From the NCBI GenBank assembly GCA_017302875.1, contig JAFLCA010000010.1, positions 1 to 40,008 of the forward strand: a DNA stretch of 40,008 bases, read 5' to 3'. The notes beneath the pieces are model-generated. The model had not been told where the DNA came from, made no database searches, and saw nothing but the letters and a program-made list of their open reading frames with translations. Numbering within the stretch: position 1 is the stretch's first letter; each line of letters opens with the position of its first letter. The translations under genes were made by a program, and so were the position numbers. Below are positions 1 through 9,300 of the stretch, in pieces. This DNA is from Deltaproteobacteria bacterium (GTDB lineage: Bacteria > Bdellovibrionota_C > UBA2361 > JAFLCA01).

Positions 1-550
1 CACCGTGAATGACAGAATTGCTTCCGATGCTGCAGGTTTCACGAATAACTGCCCCTGAGTGCACGGTGGTATTCGCCCCGATTTTAACATCCGGATAAAT
101 AGTGACATTGGGGTGGATGACGCAGTTCTCTCCAATCTGCACGCGAGCGCTAATTACGGCGAAGGATCCAATCGAAACGTTTTTGCCGATGATTGCGCTT
201 GGATCGATGTCTGCCTTAGGGCTTATTCCTTGTGCCGGACGAATCGGTTCACAGAAAAAGGGAATGACGGTGACAAGCGCAGCGAACGGGTCCTTCACGA
301 AAATGAGGTTTGGGGGATTCTTGTCGTGGGGCAGTTCGAAGTCTTCCGGAACCAGGAAGGCTGCTGCTCGATTGCCGGGCTTGTCCTGGCTCAGATCGGC
401 AGAGTTTTTGGCAAAGCAGAGGCAGCCAGCTATCTGCTCATCAAGTGCACAAACGCCGGTAATCCCGATTTCGGGATCACCTTGCAGTCGACCGCTTACG
501 TGGGCGCAGATATCCTTAAGTGCAATCGTTCTTTTTATCGGTAGTGTCAT
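1..550 (-). CDS. lpxD: UDP-3-O-acylglucosamine N-acyltransferase LpxD, N-terminal part (cut by window edge)
   Basis: LpxD adds the second 3-hydroxyacyl chain, from acyl-ACP, to UDP-3-O-acyl-glucosamine in lipid A synthesis in the cytoplasm. Reading the minus strand from ATG at 550 gives 183 residues before the window ends. The first ~100 residues match the uridine-binding domain (segments LKDICAHVSGRL, LDEQIAGCLCFAKN). From about residue 110 there are hexapeptide repeats of the left-handed beta-helix (IDPSAIIGKNVSIGSFAVI, VIHPNVTIYPDVKIG, HSGAVIRETCSIGSNSVIH). The catalytic His lies in or just beyond the last visible repeats, so it is not confirmed. The gene stands alone at this edge, with a small RNA gene and its terminator just upstream. 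LpxA or another hexapeptide acyltransferase is less likely, because LpxA lacks this N-terminal domain. Confidence 0.93.
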   Translation of the reverse strand, partial: MTLPIKRTIALKDICAHVSGRLQGDPEIGITGVCALDEQIAGCLCFAKNSADLSQDKPGNRAAAFLVPEDFELPHDKNPPNLIFVKDPFAALVTVIPFFCEPIRPAQGISPKADIDPSAIIGKNVSIGSFAVISARVQIGENCVIHPNVTIYPDVKIGANTTVHSGAVIRETCSIGSNSVIHG

Positions 551-602
551 TCGAGAGAGAATAGACCAGGTAGGGACAGTCGGGAAAGGCGCGAGAATTA
601 CT

Positions 603-639
603 AAAAAAAATGGCACTCATCCCGTGTGAGATGAGTGCC
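603..639 (-). terminator. Intrinsic terminator of the candidate small RNA
   Basis: A perfect 10-bp stem, GGCACTCATC with GATGAGTGCC, has an 8-nt loop and is followed on the minus strand by one A and eight T. The T run exists only in the minus direction, so it ends transcription coming from the tatC side before lpxD. Confidence 0.9.
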
Positions 640-729
640 CCGTATCTCGATAGTTGGTACCAGAATCCGCCAATCGGGAAGCTAAGTATTACGGGGAGGG
701 ATGGCGTGAGTTCTGACAGCCTGACTATC
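603..729 (-). ncRNA. Candidate small structured RNA (about 127 nt), family not recognised
   Basis: Between lpxD and tatC the minus strand has a sigma70-like promoter, then about 127 nt without a convincing ORF, then a strong intrinsic terminator. The predicted start is G729. The 5' end (GATAGT, 729-724) pairs with ACTATC (654-649). The same helix continues inward through GG/CC, CAGAA/TTCTG and CGCCA/TGGCG, giving one long imperfect hairpin separate from the terminator stem. The shape recalls 6S or 4.5S-type rods. However, the length is short for 6S RNA, and the conserved apical GGAA loop of the SRP RNA is absent. The only open frame here runs through the terminator into lpxD antisense. Promoter, fold and terminator are seen in the sequence; expression and function are inferred. 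Confidence 0.6.
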
Positions 730-735
730 AAATTA

Positions 736-764
736 AGGATGAGGCATAACCGCATTTGTGTCAA
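736..764 (-). promoter_or_regulatory. Sigma70-type promoter of the candidate small RNA
   Basis: On the minus strand a perfect -35 box TTGACA (764-759) is followed by a 17-nt spacer and CATCCT (741-736) as a moderate -10. It places the start at about G729, exactly where the pairing 5' strand of the predicted RNA helix begins. Confidence 0.6.
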
Positions 765-966
765 TAGAACGCAGTTCTCCCTAATGGCTATCTGCTGGGG
801 TTTTAAACGAAAAATATTGTGAGCTACGAAAAACTCGGAGGGACTTGGCCCCTGTACTTGCTTAAAAGGTCACCCATGCGTCGGGTCATTCAACGGGTGC
901 TGCTATAGCTGGCTCCAAACGCCGTCAGCAGACGTCAATTTGCCGCGCCCGATTCCCAACCCTACA

Positions 967-1740
967 TTACTGAGTGGTGCCAATCGCGGGCGGCGTAGGT
1001 GTGGCAGGGGTGGTGTACTTTACGATCAAGATGCTTAGTCCGTATAAGACGCACAAAGGTCCCGCCATCAACATCTGTGAGAGTACATCCGGCGGGGTCA
1101 GCACGGCCGAAACGATGAAGATAATGACAACCGCGTAGCGAGCGCCGCTTAGCATCATACGGTGATTCACCACGCCCAAGCGGGCGAGGAAGTAGGCGAG
1201 CACTGGCATCTCGAAAACGGCTCCGAAGCCGACCATGCTCTGCAGCATCATCGAAAGGTGTTCGCTCACTTTGATAGTAGGCGTTAGCCCAATCGAAACA
1301 TACTGATCGTGGAAGAAGCTGAAGGCGACCGGAATAATATAGTGGTAACAGAACCACGCTCCGATAAGGAAAAGCACACTGGTTGAAGCAACAAACGGAA
1401 CGGCCATGCGCTTCTCATTTTCATACAGTCCAGGCGCGATAAAGAGCCACAACTGATAGAAGATATATGGCCCGCTCAGGATAATCCCACAGAAGAAGGC
1501 GACTTTCAGTTTGAGTATCAACGCTTCCGCGGGACCGGTGCCGATAAGAGATGCATTACTAAAGGCAGCGAAGTAGGGGCGCGACAGGATGTCAAAAATC
1601 TCCGTAGAATACTCGTAGGAAATTGTGGCGCCAATGCAGACCGCGATGAAGATCCGAACGATGCACCCGCGCAGCTCCTGCAGGTGCTCCATGAGTTCCA
1701 TCTCGCCGCCCGGATTTTTAAGACTTTTTTTCTTCCACAT
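967..1740 (-). CDS. tatC: Sec-independent protein translocase subunit TatC
   Basis: TatC is the polytopic inner-membrane subunit that recognises twin-arginine signal peptides and, with TatB, forms the receptor of the Tat export pathway. The 257-residue product has the usual family length. It has the N-terminal signature MELMEHLQELRGCIVRIF and several hydrophobic segments, including GIILSGPYIFYQLWLFIAPG and the conserved VGFGAVFEMPVLAYFLARLG. It ends with the typical pair of short helices plus a Pro/Thr-rich tail. The chosen ATG overlaps the end of tatB by 23 nt; an in-frame ATG at 1701 is an alternative start. The DUF1501 protein encoded at 15-16.4 kb has a Tat-type signal and is a plausible substrate. 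Confidence 0.95.
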   Translation of the reverse strand: MWKKKSLKNPGGEMELMEHLQELRGCIVRIFIAVCIGATISYEYSTEIFDILSRPYFAAFSNASLIGTGPAEALILKLKVAFFCGIILSGPYIFYQLWLFIAPGLYENEKRMAVPFVASTSVLFLIGAWFCYHYIIPVAFSFFHDQYVSIGLTPTIKVSEHLSMMLQSMVGFGAVFEMPVLAYFLARLGVVNHRMMLSGARYAVVIIFIVSAVLTPPDVLSQMLMAGPLCVLYGLSILIVKYTTPATPTPPAIGTTQ

Positions 1741-2068
1741 GTCCGGGTTCTGTTAATTGAGGATTTGATTCAGTTGCGGCTGCTGCGGGCGTAGGAGATT
1801 CCGCAGGGTTTTTCGTCGCTGCCGTCTCGGCTGGAATATTTGGAACGCTGCGAAGTTGTTGAACTTCAGTGTTAATACGATTTCGCAGTTCGTTCGAGGG
1901 CGTGTAGACTGAGTTGTAAAACTCGCGACGAAGTTCGTTAGAATGCTTTCGAAACTCACCTGTGAGTTTGCCGAACATGCGTGCAATTTCGGGCAGCTTT
2001 TCGGGACCGAGCACGATCAGCGCCACGACAAATACAATGATGAGCTCCGGTAAACTTACGCCAAACAT
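1718..2068 (-). CDS. tatB: Twin-arginine translocase subunit TatB (TatA/B family)
   Basis: This is a 116-residue single-span protein of the TatA/TatB family that works with TatC in export of folded proteins. It starts MFGVSLPELIIVFVVALIVL, followed by the hinge motif GPEKLPEIAR and an amphipathic helix (FGKLTGEFRKHSNELRREFY). The tail is charged and Pro/Ala-rich. The GPEKLP hinge and long tail favour TatB over TatA, which usually has FGxxKLP. The start at 2068 is supported by AGAGAAAGG a few bases upstream and by alignment to family N termini; an open frame continues 29 codons further upstream but looks noncoding. No separate tatA is seen in the window, so it lies elsewhere or this protein does both jobs. 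Confidence 0.9.
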   Translation of the reverse strand: MFGVSLPELIIVFVVALIVLGPEKLPEIARMFGKLTGEFRKHSNELRREFYNSVYTPSNELRNRINTEVQQLRSVPNIPAETAATKNPAESPTPAAAATESNPQLTEPGHVEEKKS

Positions 2069-2099
2069 GGGGCCTTTCTCTTCTTTGAGCGATGCTATT

Positions 2100-2128
2100 G
2101 TTATAGGGGACTTTGTTCGCGATGGCCA
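2100..2128 (-). promoter_or_regulatory. Probable promoter of tatB-tatC
   Basis: On the minus strand TGGCCA (2128-2123) is followed by a 17-nt spacer and TATAAC (2105-2100), a good -10. It would start transcription about 25 nt before the tatB ATG at 2068. Confidence 0.45.
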
Positions 2129-2197
2129 GATCGAGGCTGCACGGAGCCCTCGCAATTCTCTTTGCGCATACTGCTCGCCGTCCTTATACTGCTCCTT

Positions 2198-2428
2198 ATG
2201 GAATTCGGGAAATGGCTATATTACGCCGGACTGGTGCTTATCTTGGCGGGGATGGTCGTCAACTTTTGTCCGGGGGCGATTTCCTGGTTTGGTAAGCTTC
2301 CGGGTGATATTCGCATTCAGAACGACCGCAGCTCGATTTTCATACCAATTACCTCGATGGTTATTGTCAGTGTCGCGCTGACTGTTGCTATGCGCTTGCT
2401 TGAGAGTTACCTAGGCGGAGGCAAGTAG
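2198..2428 (+). CDS. DUF2905 family small membrane protein
   Basis: This 76-residue protein has two hydrophobic segments (WLYYAGLVLILAGMVVNF and SIFIPITSMVIVSVALTVAM). Between them is the DUF2905 signature GKLPGDIRIQNDRSSIFIP. The family consists of two-span proteins of about 70 residues with unknown function, common in many Gram-negative phyla. ATG at 2198 matches the family length; an in-frame TTG at 2162 would add 12 hydrophobic residues. Neither start has a clear Shine-Dalgarno sequence. It is divergent from tatB and convergent with xth, ending 5 bp from the end of xth. No function is inferred. Confidence 0.8.
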   Translation: MEFGKWLYYAGLVLILAGMVVNFCPGAISWFGKLPGDIRIQNDRSSIFIPITSMVIVSVALTVAMRLLESYLGGGK

Positions 2429-2433
2429 GGGTT

Positions 2434-3228
2434 CTAAGCTTGCAGGTTTAATTCCACACTAATCGGACAGTGGTCGGACCCAGCGGTAGAGGAATATACA
2501 TGCGCATGCTGAATGCTGGACCTCAGGCCTTTGCCAGCCCAAATGTAGTCAATTCTCCACCCCAGGTTTTTGCCGCGTGCCCCAGCGCGGAATGACCACC
2601 AGGTGTAGGCCTTAGTGTCGGGGCCGTGCACACTGCGGAAGGTGTCGATAAATCCCAGTTCTTCAAACTTATCCATCCACATTCGTTCGGCAGGCAGGAA
2701 TCCCGATAGTTCGAGTTTGGTAGCCGTGTCAGGGTGGTGAATGTCAACTTCGCGGTGGCAAATATTGAAATCACCACACATTACGATACGCGCCCGTTTC
2801 TGCGGAGAAAGCCCTTTCAGGTACTCATAGAGCGCGTCAAGAAACTTATACTTGAAAGCCTGGCGTACTTCGCCCGTCGTTCCGGAAGGGTAATAGGTAT
2901 TAAAGAGATCGAAGTCTTTAAAGCGTAGGATCACGAAGCGTCCTTCCTGATCGAAGGATTTGACGCCGATTCCGCATTCGATGCTGCGGGGGGTGATACC
3001 GTCACGCACCCAGGTAGCGACACCCGAGTATCCTTTCTTTTGAGCACAAGAGACGTGCACGCTGTATCCGGGAATCTGGAAGCGTTCATCGGCGAAGACG
3101 CTCTCGTCTGACTTGGTCTCTTGCAGGCATAAGAGGTGCGGTTTTTCAGCCGCAACGAATTCTCGCAGACCCTTGGTGAGAGCGGAGCGAAATCCATTTA
3201 CGTTCCACGAAATTAGCTTGAGGCTCAT
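2434..3228 (-). CDS. xth: Exodeoxyribonuclease III
   Basis: This is an AP endonuclease and 3'-5' exonuclease of base excision repair, of the EEP (exonuclease-endonuclease-phosphatase) fold. The 264-residue product shows the family motifs in order: LISWNVNGFRS near the N terminus, LQETKSDE with the metal-binding Glu, NTYYPSG, the catalytic block CGDFNICHREVD, GWRIDYIW, and the terminal GSDHCPISVEL with the catalytic Asp-His. Start at 3228 is set by the family N terminus MSLKLISWNVNG. Its ATG overlaps the TGA of the upstream methyltransferase gene by 4 nt, so the two are translationally coupled. Confidence 0.96.
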   Translation of the reverse strand: MSLKLISWNVNGFRSALTKGLREFVAAEKPHLLCLQETKSDESVFADERFQIPGYSVHVSCAQKKGYSGVATWVRDGITPRSIECGIGVKSFDQEGRFVILRFKDFDLFNTYYPSGTTGEVRQAFKYKFLDALYEYLKGLSPQKRARIVMCGDFNICHREVDIHHPDTATKLELSGFLPAERMWMDKFEELGFIDTFRSVHGPDTKAYTWWSFRAGARGKNLGWRIDYIWAGKGLRSSIQHAHVYSSTAGSDHCPISVELNLQA

Positions 3229-3911
3229 GACTTGCGCGCTTCCACTAAATGCTGGAAAGCACCGATTCCGGGGAACCATTGGGCAAGAGCAGATCGAAGA
3301 CGAGAACAGGCGCGGAACAGGGGGTTGTCCCAAACCCAGCGCGGTAGCGCAAACTCGGCGGGAGAAATGCTGGCATCGAGTCTAAGCAGGTTGAGAGACG
3401 GCTGGCTGGCTATCATTTCACGGACACGGCGTCTGGTGAAGAATTGGAAGTGCGTGCGATCCAGAATGCCCCGTTCGGTGTAATCGAATCTACCGGCCAG
3501 CAGCAGGAAGCGAGTGCTCCAGTGCGCGATATTCGGGACGGATATAAGGAGGCGTCCCTGAGGCGCCAGCAATTCGCAGGCCCTTCCAAGGAAGGCGTAT
3601 GGGTCGGTCAAATGTTCGAGCACATCAAGAATCAAAATAAGGTCGAACTGTTGTCCTTGGAACTCGTCCAAGCTTGTCCCGATGCTCTTGTATACCCCAG
3701 CGGCATTCGCGCGAGCTTGCGCATCAATTTCGATAGCGAAGAGATCCTGCATGCCGCGTGCCTGTAGGGCACGTCCGATGGCGGCGCTTCCGCAGCCTAT
3801 ATCAAGGACACGCGTCGAGTTGGGGAGTTCGGCGCAGCGCGCCATAGCCCAGGTATGGCTGGAGCCGACAAAGGGCTTGTGCTGATAACGAAGGTGCGCG
3901 GCTTGAGTCAT
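3225..3911 (-). CDS. Class I SAM-dependent methyltransferase
   Basis: This is a 228-residue protein of the Methyltransf_11/23 type. It has the SAM-binding glycine motif VLDIGCGSAAIGRAL, an acidic ribose-contacting residue in FAIEIDA, motif IV as LILILDVLEHLTDPYAFL and post-motif LLISVPNIAHW. The order matches small-molecule and sugar methyltransferases of the class I fold, somewhat like MetW or UbiG-related enzymes. The substrate cannot be told from sequence. The ATG at 3911 was preferred; an in-frame TTG at 3953 would add 14 residues, and neither has an obvious ribosome site. It is coupled by an ATGA overlap to xth and divergent from murC. Confidence 0.82.
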   Translation of the reverse strand: MTQAAHLRYQHKPFVGSSHTWAMARCAELPNSTRVLDIGCGSAAIGRALQARGMQDLFAIEIDAQARANAAGVYKSIGTSLDEFQGQQFDLILILDVLEHLTDPYAFLGRACELLAPQGRLLISVPNIAHWSTRFLLLAGRFDYTERGILDRTHFQFFTRRRVREMIASQPSLNLLRLDASISPAEFALPRWVWDNPLFRACSRLRSALAQWFPGIGAFQHLVEARKS

Positions 3912-3974
3912 AAGTACCGTGATTTCAATCTCATAAATGCCGCGAGCCTGCAATGCTTAGCCGAAAGCGGCGGC

Positions 3975-4004
3975 TTGGTTACGGCCGCGGCAATCTGCTA
4001 TAGT
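3975..4004 (+). promoter_or_regulatory. Probable promoter of murC-murB
   Basis: TTGGTT (3975-3980), an 18-nt spacer, and TATAGT (3999-4004) form a sigma70-like promoter 22 nt before the murC ATG. AAAGG five bases before the ATG serves as ribosome site. Confidence 0.5.
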
Positions 4005-4025
4005 TCGAGCCGATTAAAGGCGCGT

Positions 4026-5411
4026 ATGTACAACCCAAAACTACATTTTCATTTCACAGGCATTGGCGGCTCTGGCATGTCCGGTATTGCCGAGATCCTG
4101 CTTAATCTCGGATTCCGCGTTTCAGGTTCTGATGTGAAAATTTCCCCAACCTGTGAGCGCTTGCAGAAGCTGGGCGCCAGCATTCTTCCCGGACATTCGG
4201 CGGAAAACGTTCCTGAAGGCATCTCCTTGCTGGTGTATTCTTCCGCCGTCGCGCGCGACAATCCTGAACTGCTGGAGGCAAAACGCCGTGGATTACCGGT
4301 AATCCCGCGAGCCGCGGTCTTGGCAGAACTTATGCGACTTAAGTACGGGGTGGCCGTGGCCGGTTCGCACGGCAAGACTACCACCACTAGTATGACGGCA
4401 GCGGTGATGGAGCACGGAGGCCTCGATCCTACCATCATTATCGGAGGCCAGGTTAAAGCGACGGGTTCCGGCGGAAAACTCGGGAAAGGGGATTTCCTTG
4501 TCGCTGAAAGCGACGAGAGCGATCGAAGCTTTTTGCTATTGAAGCCAACCATCGCGGTTGTCACGAATATCGACTCCGAACACCTTAACGCATACAGCTC
4601 GCAGGAAGATCTGGAGAACTCCTTCGAGCAGTTCGTTGCCTCAGTTCCATTTTATGGGTTGGCGATTTTGTGCCTCGATGATCCTAAAGTTCGCGTGCTC
4701 GCCAGTCGCTATAGCGGCCGCAAGGTGACCTACGGTGTCTCGGCGGATGCCCAGATTCAAGCGCGGAATCTCCACTATAAAAAGTTTCTGACCTCATTCG
4801 ACGTGTATCGGGACGGCGAATATCTGTTGCACGTCGACTTGCCTATGCTGGGTTCACATATTGCACTTAATTCCTTGGCTGCAGTCGCGGTTGGGCTTGA
4901 GTTTGGTTTGTCGCCTCGCGTAATCGAGGAGGCCTTAGCGTCCTTTTCGGGCGTCAAGCGCCGCTTGGAAATAGTGGGGGAAGTTCGCGGCATCACCGTC
5001 ATGAATGACTACGGGCATCATCCCACCGAAGTAGCTGCTACCTTGGCTGCGGTGAAGAGTGGATTCGGCGCTGATTTAAATCGCCTGCACGTTATATTCC
5101 AACCGCATCGCTACACGCGGACGAGGGATTGCTTTAACGATTTCATTCCTGCCTTCAAGGACTGTGACAATCTTTTACTGACAGATATTTACGCAGCCTC
5201 TGAAGAGCCGATAGTTGGCATCCATTCAGAAGCGCTGTGTGCAGCGATTCGACATCCGTCGAAGCAGTATGTTGCGCAGCTCGAAGAGACGCTGCCGATT
5301 TTGGTTGCTCAGGCCAGCGCAGGGGATGTTGTCCTGTGCCTCGGTGCCGGGTCAGTTGGAACGCTGCCGGAGCGATTGATTGCTGAATTTTCCAAGAAAG
5401 TGGCGGCATGA
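4026..5411 (+). CDS. murC: UDP-N-acetylmuramate--L-alanine ligase MurC
   Basis: MurC is a cytoplasmic ATP-dependent ligase that adds L-Ala to UDP-MurNAc, the first amino-acid step of peptidoglycan precursor synthesis. The 461-residue product has the normal length. It has a UDP-binding loop TGIGGSGMSG at residues 11-20, the ATP P-loop GSHGKTTT at 113-120, the acidic stretch AESDESDRSFL, IDSEHLNAY, and the Mur-ligase C-terminal signature NDYGHHPTEVAATL followed by IFQPHRYTRT. Start at 4026 fits the family N terminus (short stretch before the GIGG loop) and the AAAGG site. Its stop overlaps the murB ATG by 4 nt. Confidence 0.97.
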   Translation: MYNPKLHFHFTGIGGSGMSGIAEILLNLGFRVSGSDVKISPTCERLQKLGASILPGHSAENVPEGISLLVYSSAVARDNPELLEAKRRGLPVIPRAAVLAELMRLKYGVAVAGSHGKTTTTSMTAAVMEHGGLDPTIIIGGQVKATGSGGKLGKGDFLVAESDESDRSFLLLKPTIAVVTNIDSEHLNAYSSQEDLENSFEQFVASVPFYGLAILCLDDPKVRVLASRYSGRKVTYGVSADAQIQARNLHYKKFLTSFDVYRDGEYLLHVDLPMLGSHIALNSLAAVAVGLEFGLSPRVIEEALASFSGVKRRLEIVGEVRGITVMNDYGHHPTEVAATLAAVKSGFGADLNRLHVIFQPHRYTRTRDCFNDFIPAFKDCDNLLLTDIYAASEEPIVGIHSEALCAAIRHPSKQYVAQLEETLPILVAQASAGDVVLCLGAGSVGTLPERLIAEFSKKVAA

Positions 5412-6385
5412 GCGGGCAGACAGGCGGCGCTTCTAGTGCAACTTCCAATACAGCGCGTGCCGAAATCCTCGCTGAATTAGCCCTTGTTCCCGAACTTTCG
5501 ATTAAAACAGCCGTTCCTGGCGCGCAGTGTACTACCTTTGCGATTGGCGGACCGTTGGAGGTTTTGCTGGAGCCAAATTCTGAGGCGGCGCTGAGTGCGA
5601 CATTGCGGGCATTGTTCCGACATCGAGAGCAGTTTCAGGTCCTCGGAGCGGGCAGCAACTTACTTATTTCCGATCAGGGCGTTGCTGGCTTTACGCTGCG
5701 CTTGGGGCGTTACTTCCGCTATCGAACAGCTACACAAGACTCACGCTTCGAAGTCGGTGCGGCCATGTCCTTGATGAGTCTTTCACGTGAAATCTCCGAG
5801 GCTGGATTTTCTGGGCTGGAGTTTGCGGGAGGCATTCCTGCATCGTTCGGCGGGGCGGTTCGCATGAATGCCGGGGCGCACGGAGGCGAGATCGGCTCGG
5901 TTATTCAATCGGTCCGCGTGGCCCATCCCGATGGCGCCCTGGAGGTGATCCCGGCGCGTGAACTCGAGTTTTCCTATCGACATTCGCGGCTGCCTTCTGG
6001 TTCGCTCGTGGTGAGCGCTGAAATCAAGGTTGCACCGGGCGATCGTGCTGCTATCGTTCGGTTGCGTCAGGAGCATTTAGCGGAACGAAAACGGCGACAG
6101 CCGCTTTCCGCGCCATCTGCCGGGTCCGTGTTTCGTAATCCCTCATCCGAAATCAGTGCCGGTGCAGTGCTGGAGCGAGCGGGAATGAAGGGCGTGGCCG
6201 TCGGTGGGGCACGCGTTTCCTTGCTGCACGCCAACTGGATTATCAACGATAAACGCCAGGCCAGCGCTGCTGATGTGCGAGAACTTATTCGCCAATGCCA
6301 ACGCAAGGCGCTCGAGGTTTGTGCTACAGAGCTGATACCAGAAGTGGTGCAGTGGGAGAGCGAGGCAGAGCGCGCCGGAAGCTAG
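5408..6385 (+). CDS. murB: UDP-N-acetylenolpyruvoylglucosamine reductase MurB
   Basis: MurB is an FAD enzyme that reduces enolpyruvyl-UDP-GlcNAc to UDP-MurNAc with NADPH. The product is 325 residues. It has the FAD-binding segment VLGAGSNLLISDQGVAG, the conserved GLEFAGGIPASFGGAVRMNA, FSYRHSRLP, the catalytic-serine motif SAGSVFRNP, and the terminal ELIPEV with the active-site Glu. The short spacing in FSYRHSRLP suggests the type II form, which lacks the extra loop of E. coli MurB. It is coupled to murC by ATGA. Downstream, only 6 bp separate it from the stop of the convergent large secreted-protein gene, so the expected ftsQ is displaced by about 4 kb. Confidence 0.96.
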   Translation: MSGQTGGASSATSNTARAEILAELALVPELSIKTAVPGAQCTTFAIGGPLEVLLEPNSEAALSATLRALFRHREQFQVLGAGSNLLISDQGVAGFTLRLGRYFRYRTATQDSRFEVGAAMSLMSLSREISEAGFSGLEFAGGIPASFGGAVRMNAGAHGGEIGSVIQSVRVAHPDGALEVIPARELEFSYRHSRLPSGSLVVSAEIKVAPGDRAAIVRLRQEHLAERKRRQPLSAPSAGSVFRNPSSEISAGAVLERAGMKGVAVGGARVSLLHANWIINDKRQASAADVRELIRQCQRKALEVCATELIPEVVQWESEAERAGS

Positions 6386-6391
6386 CGCCGC

Positions 6392-9300
6392 CTATTGCGG
6401 CCAAATTTCATACGTTAGCTCATGCGTCTGCCCCAGAGAGAAGCTGCTCGGTAAACTGATTTGTACGCGCCCAATTTGCTCTTCGTCGGAATATTGAATC
6501 AGGCGCAGTCCATGTTGGAACGCCTGAATCGTACGGGTTGAATCCAAGTTGACCTGCATGCCATTAAAATCATCGTCATAGACAGCGAAGCTATTGAGCG
6601 ATTGGCTGCCTGAGATGGGAGTTCCGGCATTGTCTGTAATCTTTGCTCCAAAACTTTTGCGATTCTTTAGGTCCGCCGTGTTGCAGTTCGCGCGGCTACA
6701 GGTAGCCAGCGGAATATTTTCGAAAAGACTCGAAAGGGAAACCGATCCGGTGGCGGTCAGCTTCAGGTACACCTGCACGTGATCATCAAAGAAGGTGTAG
6801 CGACGCTGATAGGCTAAATTACTGCCGTCCACGGTGCCGTTCACGGTCAGCTCATTTGCGCCACTATTGAGGGTGAACGTCGTGCTGAAGTAATTCTCCC
6901 AGTAGCGCTTAGCTGCTGAGGTGACTGCGACTAGGCCATGATGCGTCAGGGGCGACCAGTTGGCGGTCATGATCGAGTTGCCGTAACTTGGATTCCAGAA
7001 GAGCGACATTCCGCCGCCGAGGAATGGCGTTACGCGGTAAAGGTCAATGGATTCTCCGAGCGCCGGATCGTGGTCTTCGAAGCTTAACGCAGTGCGAAGC
7101 TCTTCGATTTTCGGTAAATAACCGGTGCCGGGTGCCGGCTTGCCGACATAGATCGAAGTGAAGTAAGCGGGCTTTTTGACCGCGATCAATTCATCTCCAA
7201 GGTTGCGAATATAGGATCCTGACTCATTGGCCGGCATTACCGCAGAACTCGAGCGCTGCGCGCTATCCAAGAACAAGTAAGTTGCCGGAGTGGATCCCAA
7301 GGAATACAGATGTGCGCTAGGCGCATAAGCGCTGAGGGAGTTCGCCGAGCTGATCAGGGCGGTGTGTTGAGCGCTGGGGGAGACGGTGATCTCATCTGAC
7401 CAGCGGCTCACCGCTGGTACATCTTCGGCGATGCCTTTCGCACCGCCCCATTGCTCAATATGAGAACCACCACCGATACGATGTCCGAAGCCGCAGGCAC
7501 CCATCGAGCGTCCGTCGCGCTCGGGAGCGGCGGTATGATTAAAGAACTGATAGCTGGACTCAATCGCATCATAAGCGCCCGCATCAGCGCCAAGCGAATC
7601 TAGTTTGGTGAGACCGTAGTACGTCGCCAAATGCCAATGCGTCATGCCGTTGTAACTTGCGTCTGGCCCGGCGGACTCTTGAAAGTATCCGGCGGGCGAG
7701 GCGCTATCGAAGAAACGCTTCGCAAAACTGCGCGCCTGTTGTCGGTAGAAATCTTGGAAAGGCAAGTTGCTCGCGCCCATGGCGAACTCCTGATAGCCGG
7801 TGAGGAAGTGGCTCGATTGGTTTGCGGCCGATACGATGTATTCGTTGAAGGCCCGGTCTGCCACCAGGCGCAGTCCATTGGCCCAGGCTCTTTTGATCCT
7901 TCGACCAACGCTCTGACCGCAATAGAGGTCGGACATCGTTTCTTCGAGATGCGGTGCGGCCACTCTAAATACCGGCATGAGCTGATTCCCGAACGCGAAG
8001 CCGAGCACCCCGGGATAGGTGTTGTCGTCTGAGCCGATTCCGCGCGGAATCGAATCTTCTCCGAGATCCATGATGTCCGCGACCGCAGCTGCGGTAGCAC
8101 GGTAGAGCAGTTCGGGATAACGGATCGGGCCTTCCGTGGTGCTTGGCCCCCAGGGATTGCACGGCGTACTGGTTACCGCACAGAAAGCCATTGATAAAGG
8201 CACTCCGCTGCTGATCGACGGGCCCGCATATAGGGAGCGTTGCTCTGAAGGATTGTTGAAGGAGCCATACGTGCTGGATCGAAGGACGTCCCAACGATCC
8301 TTAGCCGGGTCAAAGGCTTCAGCGCAGCGCGCATTAACGCAACTACTGCCATTGTTGCAGTCAGCATTGATGCTGCACACCTGTTTCCCAAGCAGGGGGG
8401 TTCCGATCGTACCGGCCCATGGCGATGTCGGATCGACTATTTGATAGGGCAGGTTCGTGCCTGGTTGCTTCAGCAATCCCCAGCGCGCTGCGGTAACGAC
8501 GCCTGAATAGTAGCCCAGCAAATCAAAATTCTTGTAGTAATCGTCACTCGAGCTGGGGTTTACGCAGGCATCGATGCTGCCGGGGCTTGGAACGTTCAAG
8601 AGATCTTCGGCATTGCCGGCATGAGCCAGCATCAAGGGCAGCAGGGTTGCCAGTTCCACCTGAAATTTGTGCGCAACCAGCCCGCCGGCCAGAGGCCCGC
8701 TGTTGATTCGTTCGACCGAGGCTCGAATCGCCTCAGCCCCTTCGATATCCGGGCTCAAGATCAGCGGAAATCCTGAAGCGCTAAATGCCCAGTTGCTGTC
8801 TGGGAAGGTGAAACGCCAGATATGACCTTCAAGTGATTCATCACTTGGAACGACCAAAGCGGAACTGGCCAGCGCAGAACCCGAGGTCAGGTCGTAGACG
8901 GCGGGCAGCGGAAGGTTGGACGAGGTAGTTAATTTGAGGCGCATAGCCCGAGCGCGATGCACTGGAGCCCAAGCATACATTGTCGACGGCATCGTTGATG
9001 CATTCTGTTTTCCGAAGCCTCCGTTCTGCATCGAGTAGCCGTACTTGGTCTGAGGTTTCAAGAACAGATCCGCCTGCACATTCTGATTGCTCATGATGCG
9101 GATCTGATAGACGCCGCTTTTCGGCAGAGCAAAGGCCTCCGGGAGTAGCGCCTCGATTCCTGAACCACTGTGGGTTTCGGGGGCGCTGCCGGCTGGATCT
9201 GAGTACTGATCCCAATAAATGATATTCTCGTCCGGATCGAGAACTACGACCGTAGCGACCGCGTCGCTGGTTGTGTAAATCGGGGAGAGCTTCACCCTTG

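Noticed and set aside
102-629. Plus-strand open frames opposite lpxD
   Set aside because: The minus strand encodes recognisable LpxD with hexapeptide repeats; the plus frames have no motif and run into the terminator region.
603-729. Assignment of the small RNA as SRP (4.5S) RNA or 6S RNA
   Set aside because: The SRP apical GGAA motif is absent and the length is short for 6S; the family is left open.
516-764. Minus-strand frame of 82 codons covering the candidate small RNA
   Set aside because: Its ATG lies in the -35 box of the RNA promoter and the frame passes through the terminator hairpin; no family resemblance.
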